Shown in pieces: positions 54,524 to 61,943 of a DNA stretch of 64,000 nt (positions are counted from its first letter, which is position 1; every line of letters starts with the position of its first letter). A model generated the notes under the pieces. It searched no databases, had not been told where the DNA came from, and was given only the letters and a program-made list of their open reading frames with translations. The stretch spans positions 1,054,001 to 1,118,000 of the forward strand of contig JAJCZU010000002.1 of NCBI GenBank assembly GCA_029262235.1, read 5' to 3'. The DNA comes from Candidatus Eiseniibacteriota bacterium. GTDB taxonomy: Bacteria; Orphanbacterota; Orphanbacteria; Orphanbacterales; Orphanbacteraceae. The translations under genes and the position numbers were made by a program.

Positions 54524-55915
54524 ATGAAGATCCTCGTAATCGACGACGAACCGAAACTGAATCGCCTTCTTTCGAAAGCGCTGGAAGACGACGGGCACGA
54601 TGTGCATTCCAGCTCCGGGCGCGTCGAGGCCGCACCGCGCATTGAGGCCGAGCGATTCGATCTCGTGATCACGGATCTCAAGATGGAAGAGGACGAGTCG
54701 GGGATCGAGATGATCCGCACGGTCAAGAAGGTGGCCCCCGAAACGCATGTCATCCTGATGACGGGGTACGCGACGATCGAAGTCGGCGCACGCGCACTCG
54801 AACTCGGCGCCCACGACTACCTGATCAAACCGATCAAGATCGTCGACCTGAAGGCGCGCGTATCGGAACTCGCGCGACGACGGAACGGTTCCGATCAGGC
54901 CACGCCGGAAGGGCCCGGCGGCACCCTCGTTTTCGACAACATCGTCGTCGGCACGAACCCGCGTATGCAGCAGATCTATCAGATGCTGCCGCGCATCGTC
55001 CGAACGGACTCCACCGTGCTCGTTCGCGGTGAAAGCGGCACGGGGAAAGAGGTCATCGCGCGCGCCATCCACGACGCGAGCGCGCGCAAGAACGGCCCCT
55101 TCATCGAAGTCAACTGCGCGGCCCTCGTCGACTCACTGCTCGAAAGCGAACTTTTCGGGATCGAAAAGCGCGTCGCCACCGGTGTGGATCGGCGCGAAGG
55201 AAAGTTCGAGCAGGCCGAGGGCGGAACGCTGTTCCTCGACGAGATCGGGGACATGAGCCTCGCGACGCAGGCGAAAGTACTCCGCGCAATGCAGTCGAAG
55301 CGGATCGAGCGGGTAGGCGGACAGGAAACCGTCAGCGTCGACGTACGTATTATTGCCGCGACTCATGTCGACCTCGAAACCGCCGTCACGGAGAAACGCT
55401 TTCGGGAAGACCTCTTCTACCGCCTGAACGTCGTGTCGCTGGAACTGCCGTCGCTGCGCGAGCGCGCCGAGGATATTCCGACTTTCGTCGAGCATTTCCG
55501 CAAGCGCTTCAACACGGAGTTCGGACGCAGCGTCCGCGGCGTTGATGCCGAAGCGCTCGCCGTACTGCAGTCCTCTCCCTGGCCGGGTAACGTCCGGCAG
55601 CTCAGAAACGCGATCGAGCGGGCGTTCCTGATGAGCCGGGACGACGTGCTGCACGTGGAAGACCTCCCCGAACAGATCACGGGGCTTGCACCGGCCACGG
55701 AAAACGGCTTTCGGTTCCGGCTTCCGGCCGAGGGGATCAGTCTGGAAGAAGTGGAGCGCGAGTTCATTCTGCAGGCGCTTCAGCAGACGAAAGGCAACCG
55801 GACGAAAGCGGCGGAACTGCTCGGCCTTACACGGCGTGTTCTCGGCTACCGCCTGGAAAAGTACGGAATCTCAGGCGAAGAAGACCCGAAGAGGAGCGAA
55901 GCGCGGGCGGAATGA
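54524..55915 (+). CDS. NtrC-like response regulator with AAA+ domain lacking GAFTGA
   Basis: The 463-residue regulator has a receiver domain with phospho-acceptor D51 in LVITDLKM and the usual acidic pair and Lys, then an AAA+ sigma-54-type domain with Walker A GESGTGKE and Walker [13 protein letters not shown] Fis-type helix-turn-helix (NRTKAAELLGLTRRVLGYRL) closes the protein. Where the sigma-54-contacting GAFTGA loop is expected it reads FGIEKRVATGVDRREGKF. Regulators without GAFTGA are known and may act independently of sigma-54. It is translated with the next gene. Confidence 0.93.
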   Translation: MKILVIDDEPKLNRLLSKALEDDGHDVHSSSGRVEAAPRIEAERFDLVITDLKMEEDESGIEMIRTVKKVAPETHVILMTGYATIEVGARALELGAHDYLIKPIKIVDLKARVSELARRRNGSDQATPEGPGGTLVFDNIVVGTNPRMQQIYQMLPRIVRTDSTVLVRGESGTGKEVIARAIHDASARKNGPFIEVNCAALVDSLLESELFGIEKRVATGVDRREGKFEQAEGGTLFLDEIGDMSLATQAKVLRAMQSKRIERVGGQETVSVDVRIIAATHVDLETAVTEKRFREDLFYRLNVVSLELPSLRERAEDIPTFVEHFRKRFNTEFGRSVRGVDAEALAVLQSSPWPGNVRQLRNAIERAFLMSRDDVLHVEDLPEQITGLAPATENGFRFRLPAEGISLEEVEREFILQALQQTKGNRTKAAELLGLTRRVLGYRLEKYGISGEEDPKRSEARAE

Positions 55916-56742
55916 GAACGAATCGCAGACCATACGAACGGCGCCCTCTGATCGCGCTCTGGCTCGTTCTGATCGTGCTCTCCGCGTTCGGATCGAGCAC
56001 GCCGGCGCACGCCGACGAGCGGGACAGCGAGCTGCTGCAGTCACTGCCGCTCTCGGGTCTTCCCGAGAAAGAGCAGGAGCGCATCCGAAACGCCGCGTGG
56101 AGGCTCGTCCGCATCCATCGCGCGATCGGAGATGCCGGGACAGGGGAGACGGGGCAGTACATCGAAAACGTGGAAGCGCTTGCGCGTTTTCTGAAGCGCG
56201 GTGCGGTCGAGGAAATGCGGCGGCTCGTAACGGAAGCGGAAATCATCGTCCCTCAGGTCGACAGACGCTGGATCAACGAAGCGTTTGCCGCCACGCGCGA
56301 TCACCGGACCGATGCCGCCCCGACGATCGCGAACGTCGCACGCCTCAAGGAGCAGGTGGGGCTGTTCAAACGCCTCGGAGAGATCGTGCACCAGCTCCAG
56401 GCGATCCCGACGCAGCAGAAGCGGATCGAGCAGGCCACCGAGCGTGGCTATCGCAATTTGATTCGTCTCGTGGAAGAAGCGGAGCAGACGTACTCGTCGA
56501 TTGAGTATCCGCCCGCCCAGAGCGAGCTCCAGTGGATCCGGGACGACATCAACACACGATTCACGAGCGAGATCCGGCCGGCCCACGCCCGCCAGAACAG
56601 CCTTCGCAACCTGAGTCGCGCCGTGCGGCAGCAGCTCGGCACGGACAGGGCCGAGCACTTTCTCCACCTGTTCCGCGAATACTCATCGAAGCTGAACGCG
56701 ATCGTCCGCTTTCTCGAGAATCGGGATCGTGAAACGGATTGA
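55912..56742 (+). CDS. Exported helical protein of unknown function
   Basis: The 276-residue protein has a signal or anchor segment (LIALWLVLIVLSAFGSS) and a largely helical, charged mature region (for example LVRIHRAIGDAGTGETGQYI, LNAIVRFLENRD). ATG 55912 overlaps the response-regulator stop, so it is part of the two-component operon. Its likely periplasmic site makes it a candidate sensor accessory or output. I recognise no family. Confidence 0.72.
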   Translation: MRTNRRPYERRPLIALWLVLIVLSAFGSSTPAHADERDSELLQSLPLSGLPEKEQERIRNAAWRLVRIHRAIGDAGTGETGQYIENVEALARFLKRGAVEEMRRLVTEAEIIVPQVDRRWINEAFAATRDHRTDAAPTIANVARLKEQVGLFKRLGEIVHQLQAIPTQQKRIEQATERGYRNLIRLVEEAEQTYSSIEYPPAQSELQWIRDDINTRFTSEIRPAHARQNSLRNLSRAVRQQLGTDRAEHFLHLFREYSSKLNAIVRFLENRDRETD

Positions 56743-56768
56743 CTTCGCCTCGGCCCATTTCCTACCAT
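56739..56768 (+). promoter_or_regulatory. Sigma-70-type promoter before two small genes
   Basis: TTGACT (56739-56744), an 18-base spacer and TACCAT (56763-56768). The -35 overlaps the end of the preceding gene; the first start codon is at 56806. Confidence 0.6.
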
Positions 56769-56805
56769 CCGCCATGTACCCGCACGATTCCAATGGGAGA
56801 CCGGC

Positions 56806-56934
56806 ATGGCAAAGTCATCGAAGAAGAAGCGGGCGGAAGAGCCGCAGGATGAAATCGATTTTCCGACCGTTCTCTGGGCGCTCGGAATCCTCGCCATCCT
56901 TGTGCTGGCACACCGGCTGATCTGGGGTGGGTAG
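56806..56934 (+). CDS. 42-residue single-helix membrane protein
   Basis: ATG 56806 follows GGGAGACCGGC. The product has a charged cytoplasmic stretch (KSSKKKRAEEPQDEIDF) and one helix (PTVLWALGILAILVLAHRLI), ending WGG. It ends 4 bases before the lipoprotein start and shares its promoter. I recognise no family. Confidence 0.65.
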   Translation: MAKSSKKKRAEEPQDEIDFPTVLWALGILAILVLAHRLIWGG

Positions 56935-56938
56935 CTCG

Positions 56939-57688
56939 ATGCCCGTCCGTGTCCTCCTGCTGACGCTCCTCGCCGCTGTCGCAATGACAGGCTGTTCCCG
57001 CGGCCCCTCTTTCGAAGATAAGAGGGACGACGCCATCGCGGCGTACCAGAGCGGGGAACTCGAAAAGGCAGAGCAGATTCTTTACGAGATTTCGGCCGAC
57101 AATCCGCGCGACTTCGAAACACGGTACTATCTCGCCCGTACGTATGCCGGCGCCGGAAATTTCCCGCGCGCGGTCGACGAATGGGATGCCGTCATCCTGC
57201 TTCGCCCGGCATTTGCGGAGGCTCACTACAGGCGCGGAAACGCGCTCGTCTCGCTCCATCGCGAACAGGAGGCGATCGCCGCCTGGGAAGAAGCGTCCCG
57301 CCTCAATCCGAGCTATGCGGAAGCGCATTACAATCAAGCGAAGGCTCACGAAGAACGCGGGGACTACAATCGTGCCGTGGAAAAATTCGTGGAAGCGATC
57401 GGGGCCGACTCGACGTTCTTTCCCGCCCAGTACGGGCTGGCCTACCTTCTCGAGCGCGCGGAGCAGTTCGACATCGCGGCCGACCGCTATCGATCCGCCA
57501 TGCGCGCCGACTCGACGCAGGTCATCGCGCAGATGGGGTACATACGCGCGCTTCGTTCCTCCGGTGATCCCGCGGCGGCCATGGAGGAACTGGATCGGTT
57601 CATCGCAAACCGAAATCCGCAACCACCACTCTCCGACTCACTCGAAACCATGCGCGAAGCGTTAAGCCGGGAAGCGGGCTCCCGCTAG
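56939..57688 (+). CDS. TPR-repeat lipoprotein
   Basis: The 249-residue protein starts at ATG 56939; GTG 56927 is in frame. It has a lipoprotein signal peptide (LLLTLLAAVAMTGC), so the mature protein is lipid-anchored in the envelope, followed by five or six TPR repeats (AIAAYQSGELEKAEQILYEI, AHYRRGNALVSLHREQEAIA, AQYGLAYLLERAEQFDIAAD). It probably scaffolds protein contacts. It ends 4 bases inside the convergent gene on the minus strand. Confidence 0.85.
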   Translation: MPVRVLLLTLLAAVAMTGCSRGPSFEDKRDDAIAAYQSGELEKAEQILYEISADNPRDFETRYYLARTYAGAGNFPRAVDEWDAVILLRPAFAEAHYRRGNALVSLHREQEAIAAWEEASRLNPSYAEAHYNQAKAHEERGDYNRAVEKFVEAIGADSTFFPAQYGLAYLLERAEQFDIAADRYRSAMRADSTQVIAQMGYIRALRSSGDPAAAMEELDRFIANRNPQPPLSDSLETMREALSREAGSR

Positions 57689-60465
57689 AATTCGCGTCCG
57701 ACCTGCAGGAATCCGCGAGTCGGACCGACCCTTCCGTCCTGATCGAACTTACTCGGAAAATCGAGCATGATCTGAACCGGTCCGAAATCGGAACGTATGC
57801 CGGGACCGTAGGAATAACGGTAGACCTGCCGATCCCCGTCGTCGAACACTCCCGCATCGAAGAAGAGCGCCCCTCGGATGCCGCCGAAGAGAACCGGCAG
57901 CGGCCAGCCGAGTTGCACGAAATCGATCAGGGGAAATCGCAGCTCCAGGCTTTCCACCGCATACTGCTTGTCATCCCAGGAGTCACTGTAGAATCCGCGG
58001 ACCGCGAAGCGCGGCGCAACGCGAAACGCCGGCGCCCGCTCCCCGTGAAGCCAGCCACCCAGAGTCCGCGAAGCAAGAACGACGCGATCGAAAGGCTCGC
58101 GATAAAAGCGAAGATCCGCAAACGTCCAGTTCGCCAGGCGGTCCGAGAGAATCGGCTCCCATCCGACGCGCAGCCGGCTTCCCGAGCGCGCCCCGTAATA
58201 CGACCACTTCACGGTGTCACGAACGAAGGACTGCGTCAGGCCGAAGAACGTAAGAGTCTGCTGTTCGTGAAACGCGTCCCCTTCGCCGACCCTGAGCGTC
58301 GTTTCCCATCGGTGATACCGATCGAACGGCCACCGTACGCCGAATGACGCCCCCCGATAAAGTGTGCCCCGGCCCGTTCCGTCATACCAGTCGATCGACT
58401 GGCGCGAGAACTGGAAGACGGCGACTTCGTACTCGGCGCGCCCCGCCAGATTTTCATAGCTCACAAGAAGATCGGAACTGTTCAGGGAACCGTAGATTCC
58501 GAAGAGCACGTTGAGACGATGGTTGCCGAGCAGATCCGTGAAAGAGAGCGACGACCCCGAATACAGGCCGCCCTCCGTGACCGCCGAACCGCCCCCGACC
58601 GCTCCGTCGAGCGAGAAGCGTGGTCGGTACGGCCGAATTCGATACGGCTCGATCGGCGCCGGATCAAGGGACGGTTCGTCCGTAAATGCGACATCGACTT
58701 CCTGGAACGCGGGGTACCGCGGCGGATCGAGCGGCGTCGGCATCGGCAGGTCGAGCCTCTCGATCGGATCGGGCATCCCGGCTACGGACCACCGTTCGTT
58801 CTCATAGTAGGCAAAGACGATCTCGCCTGATTCGCGCGCCCAGTCGAGCGCCGGCGATGTCTGCACGAGCCCGCAGACGCCCCCGTCCCAGCGCGTGATC
58901 CGGCGCGTCGTCCCCGGCGCCGAGAGCCGCGTGTAGAGGTCGAGGCCGCCGTCGCGGTCGCTTACGAACGCCACACGGTCCCCATCCGCCGCCCAGACGG
59001 GCGATGTATTGTTTCCCGCCTGAAACGCGGGGATGTACCAGCTCTCTTGTGCAAGATCGTAGTAAGCGACCTGCAGTTTCCGGTCGACATGAAGCGGCGC
59101 GCTTCCTTCGCGGCGGTCCGTCGCGCACACGATCGTGCGCCCGTCGGGCGACCAGTCCGGCTGCAGATACACGAAGGGATCGTCAGTCAGACGAACGTAC
59201 TCACCCGTTCGCCAGTTCACTTTGTAGAGATCCGTGCGGCCGCCGGAAAGGCCCGCCAGAATCACGTCCTCGCCCGAAGGTGACCATGTCAGGCCGCGCA
59301 CTTCCTCGAGGCCGACAGAGATCTTCGCGGCGATCCTGCGTTCACGGAAATCATAGAGAACGAGAAGATCGTGCGCTCCCACCTGCGCGGGCAGAATCAG
59401 ATAGCGGCTGTCCGGCGACCAGCGGGGACCGCCGTGAAACGGGCGGAGCGATTCGAGTCCGTCCGCGCCGTCACCCGCCAGAAGCCGTGTCTCTTTGCCG
59501 TCGTGTCGTTCGCGTACACAGAGCGCGATCGAACCGTCGCGGCTCGCGAGATAAGCCAGCCAGTCGCCTGATGGCGAAAGGGAGGGAGCGATCGCGAGGT
59601 TGGCGCCTTTCACGATTACTTCCGCGTGCTGCTCGATCCGATCCGCTTCGGAAAGCGCGGGGAAGAATTCCCGGCGCAGATCCGCACGCCATTCGCGACT
59701 CAGCAAAGTAAGGCTCTTTCCGAAGACTTCCTGAAATGCGGCGTCACTGTCTTTGGTTGCGCGCAGCGCCGCCAGATACCGGCCGGGTGTTTCCTCGCCA
59801 TAGACCTTCGCGAGGTAGCGCCAGGCGGACTGCCCGAATCGATACGCCCGCACATCGCGATAGCGGGCGAGTTCCGTCAGTTCGGGGAGGTCGCCTTCCG
59901 TAAGCGCTGATCGCAGCCAGACAACGGACATCGCGTCGAGTTCCGGGCGCGACAGATACTCGGCCATCCCTTCGAGCGACCACAGAGGTACCGCGACCTC
60001 CTGGATCTCGCGACTGGAGCCGCCGGGCGCGATGATGTCGATTTGAAAAGCGTGCGTCAGTTCGTGCGCCAGAACATGGCGGAATTCTTCGTGGGATCCC
60101 GGGTAGGGAAGAAACACGCGGCGTTTCAGGAACTCGGTGATGCCACCGGTTCCCTCGTCAATCCAGCCGCTCGTGATATTCGTACGCTGAAATGCGGGAT
60201 GGGACGAGTACAGAATGACCGGGATCTTGCGTTTCGGCTCGTGTCCGAGGCGATCACGGAGTTCCCCGTAGATCGCCTCGGCAAGCGGAACCGTCTCGAG
60301 CGCAAGCTCCCTCTCCGCCTCATAAAAGTGAATCACAAAGTGGTCCGTCTCGGTCACGAGCCATTGCTCACCGAGGTCCTGGACCTTGTTCTTCCCGAAG
60401 TACGCTGCCGAAGGGGTCGCAGTAGCGAGCCAGGCGAAAAGAATCAAAAGAAGGAGATGCTGCAT
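57685..60465 (-). CDS. Exported gluzincin-peptidase/TolB-propeller/beta-barrel fusion protein
   Basis: The 926-residue protein has a signal peptide (MQHLLLLILFAWLATATPSA) and a peptidase-MA-type domain with HELTH at residues 134-138 and a downstream GMAEY acid. A TolB/WD40-like propeller follows (SPSGDWLAYLASRDGSIALC, QPDWSPDGRTIVCATDRREG). The last 300 residues alternate strands like an Omp85/BamA-type or other outer-membrane barrel, ending in the C-terminal aromatic VGREF. ATG 60465 has GAGGT before it; TTG 60495 would add ten residues. The domains together suggest an outer-membrane protein with an exposed catalytic and propeller part. Confidence 0.85.
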   Translation of the reverse strand: MQHLLLLILFAWLATATPSAAYFGKNKVQDLGEQWLVTETDHFVIHFYEAERELALETVPLAEAIYGELRDRLGHEPKRKIPVILYSSHPAFQRTNITSGWIDEGTGGITEFLKRRVFLPYPGSHEEFRHVLAHELTHAFQIDIIAPGGSSREIQEVAVPLWSLEGMAEYLSRPELDAMSVVWLRSALTEGDLPELTELARYRDVRAYRFGQSAWRYLAKVYGEETPGRYLAALRATKDSDAAFQEVFGKSLTLLSREWRADLRREFFPALSEADRIEQHAEVIVKGANLAIAPSLSPSGDWLAYLASRDGSIALCVRERHDGKETRLLAGDGADGLESLRPFHGGPRWSPDSRYLILPAQVGAHDLLVLYDFRERRIAAKISVGLEEVRGLTWSPSGEDVILAGLSGGRTDLYKVNWRTGEYVRLTDDPFVYLQPDWSPDGRTIVCATDRREGSAPLHVDRKLQVAYYDLAQESWYIPAFQAGNNTSPVWAADGDRVAFVSDRDGGLDLYTRLSAPGTTRRITRWDGGVCGLVQTSPALDWARESGEIVFAYYENERWSVAGMPDPIERLDLPMPTPLDPPRYPAFQEVDVAFTDEPSLDPAPIEPYRIRPYRPRFSLDGAVGGGSAVTEGGLYSGSSLSFTDLLGNHRLNVLFGIYGSLNSSDLLVSYENLAGRAEYEVAVFQFSRQSIDWYDGTGRGTLYRGASFGVRWPFDRYHRWETTLRVGEGDAFHEQQTLTFFGLTQSFVRDTVKWSYYGARSGSRLRVGWEPILSDRLANWTFADLRFYREPFDRVVLASRTLGGWLHGERAPAFRVAPRFAVRGFYSDSWDDKQYAVESLELRFPLIDFVQLGWPLPVLFGGIRGALFFDAGVFDDGDRQVYRYSYGPGIRSDFGPVQIMLDFPSKFDQDGRVGPTRGFLQVGREF

Positions 60466-60510
60466 CGGACCTCGAGCGGGCGCGAGCAACCTCAATGACT
60501 TGGAAAGTAC

Positions 60511-60539
60511 ACTATATCATATTCCATGCACCATTCCAA
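60511..60539 (-). promoter_or_regulatory. Sigma-70-type promoter of the peptidase/barrel gene
   Basis: On the minus strand TTGGAA (60534-60539) and TATAGT (60511-60516) are 17 bases apart, in a locally AT-rich patch 46 bases before the start codon. Confidence 0.6.
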
Positions 60540-60645
60540 TGACATTGACGGGGCGATCCGTTTTCGATTCGATCTTGTTCGGCCTGGATTTCGCTTCCTG
60601 TCCCATCCCGGACCACGCGCAAGGCTCCCGGCGCACGACCGCGAT

Positions 60646-60662
60646 TCGGCACGGTTCCTGCC
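60646..60662 (+). promoter_or_regulatory. Sigma-54-like promoter before the PspF-like activator
   Basis: CGGCACG, then GTTC, then CTGCC has GG (60648-60649) and GC (60660-60661) 10 bases apart. It is a weaker match than those at 33011 and 53084 (C for T before GG, C for T in the -12 box), but lies 34 bases before the start of a sigma-54 activator. Confidence 0.45.
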
Positions 60663-60695
60663 TTCCATACGGATCAACAGGAGGGAGGATCTTTC

Positions 60696-61691
60696 ATGTC
60701 GGGACGCACGATACTCACAACCGACGCCCGTTTTCAAAAGCTGCTTCATGAAGCGGATCGGATCGCGCCCACGCCGGTGCCCGTGTTGATCGAAGGCGAG
60801 AGTGGCACCGGCAAGGAGCTCCTCGCGCGGCGCATTCATGCGGGGAGCGAGCGAGGACGCGGGGAAACACGGCGCTTCGTCGCCGTGAACTGTGCGGCAC
60901 TCAGCCGTTCGCTCGTGGAGAGCGAGTTGTTCGGGCACGCCGCAGGCGCGTTCACGGGCGCCATCCGCGACAGGAAAGGGCTTGTGGAAGAGGCGGCGGG
61001 CGGAACGCTCTTTCTGGACGAGATCGGGGAGCTGCCGGTCAGTGCGCAGGCGAAACTGCTGCGCGTTCTGCAGGAAGGGGAAGTTCGGCGCGTCGGAGAA
61101 TCGAAACCCGTGCCGGTACGCTTCCGTGTGGTCGCGGCTACGAATCGATCGCTGAAGCGGGAAGTGGAGCGAGGGCGCTTTCGCGCCGACCTGTTCTACC
61201 GCATTCATGTCGTTCGCTTCGTGATTTCACCGCTTCGCGAGCGAACGGGGGACACGCTTCTGCTCGCGGAGACGTTTCGCGAGAGGCTCACCGCCGAGTA
61301 CGGAAAAGAAACCGCTGGCTTTTCGGACAGAGCGCGCCGCGTTCTGGAGCGTTATCGCTGGCCGGGAAACGTCCGCGAGCTCGAAAACGAGATCAAGCGC
61401 GCCGTCGCGCTGGTCGAGCCGGGAGACAGGATCAGACCGTCGCATTTCTCCGAGTCGGTGCGCCACGGGCCCGGCACGAGCGCGCACTACGCGCCCCACA
61501 CGCTGCGCGAGAAGCTGGGAAGGGTCGAGCGGATCGAGATCATGCGTATCATGGAGGAGACCGGGGGAAACAAGACGCGGGCCGCCCGTGCGCTCGGACT
61601 TTCGCGCCAGGGGCTCAAAAACAAGCTGATACGTTACGGCTGGGAATTGGATCGGGTCGAATGGGAGAGAGAGAAGAATAGCCCCGCTTGA
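60696..61691 (+). CDS. PspF-like sigma-54 activator without sensory domain
   Basis: The 331-residue protein is only an AAA+ domain plus Fis-type helix-turn-helix: [14 protein letters not shown] as Walker A, an intact GAFTGA loop near residue 88, [12 protein letters not shown] as Walker [13 protein letters not shown], and the ending [20 protein letters not shown]. Like PspF it has no N-terminal receiver or GAF domain, so in its family activity is set by a partner protein or by its own level. ATG 60696 follows GGAGGGAGGATC. Confidence 0.94.
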   Translation: MSGRTILTTDARFQKLLHEADRIAPTPVPVLIEGESGTGKELLARRIHAGSERGRGETRRFVAVNCAALSRSLVESELFGHAAGAFTGAIRDRKGLVEEAAGGTLFLDEIGELPVSAQAKLLRVLQEGEVRRVGESKPVPVRFRVVAATNRSLKREVERGRFRADLFYRIHVVRFVISPLRERTGDTLLLAETFRERLTAEYGKETAGFSDRARRVLERYRWPGNVRELENEIKRAVALVEPGDRIRPSHFSESVRHGPGTSAHYAPHTLREKLGRVERIEIMRIMEETGGNKTRAARALGLSRQGLKNKLIRYGWELDRVEWEREKNSPA

Positions 61692-61943
61692 TGCGTACCT
61701 GTCACCTGGCCAACCAAGGAGGACTCCAGGAGAAAACCAGAAATCGCGAGCAGATCGACAACAGCAGGGCTAAATTCTTATTACATAGAGTATAAGAAGC
61801 GTCACTTACGATGTCAAGTAACGCCTGCATCTCTTGAGATCTTTCTTGATACGATCATCCTATTTGTCTGATATTCAATTACTTGAATACCAATGACGAG
61901 TCCGGTACTTGTCCCATCGTCCCCCACAGGCTACGATTCGCCG
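61692..61943. other. AT-rich intergenic region
   Basis: This 252-base gap is clearly less GC-rich than the rest of the window, with AATTCTTATTACATAGAGTA near 61774 and an imperfect inverted repeat ACTTAC/GTAA near 61805-61820. It has one sigma-70 candidate (61846-61874) and no other gene. The change in base composition could mark regulatory DNA or an insertion scar; I see no repeats or transposase. Confidence 0.5.
61846..61874 (+). promoter_or_regulatory. Sigma-70-type promoter of the DUF3604 gene
   Basis: TTGATA (61846-61851), a 17-base spacer and TGATAT (61869-61874). Confidence 0.5.
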
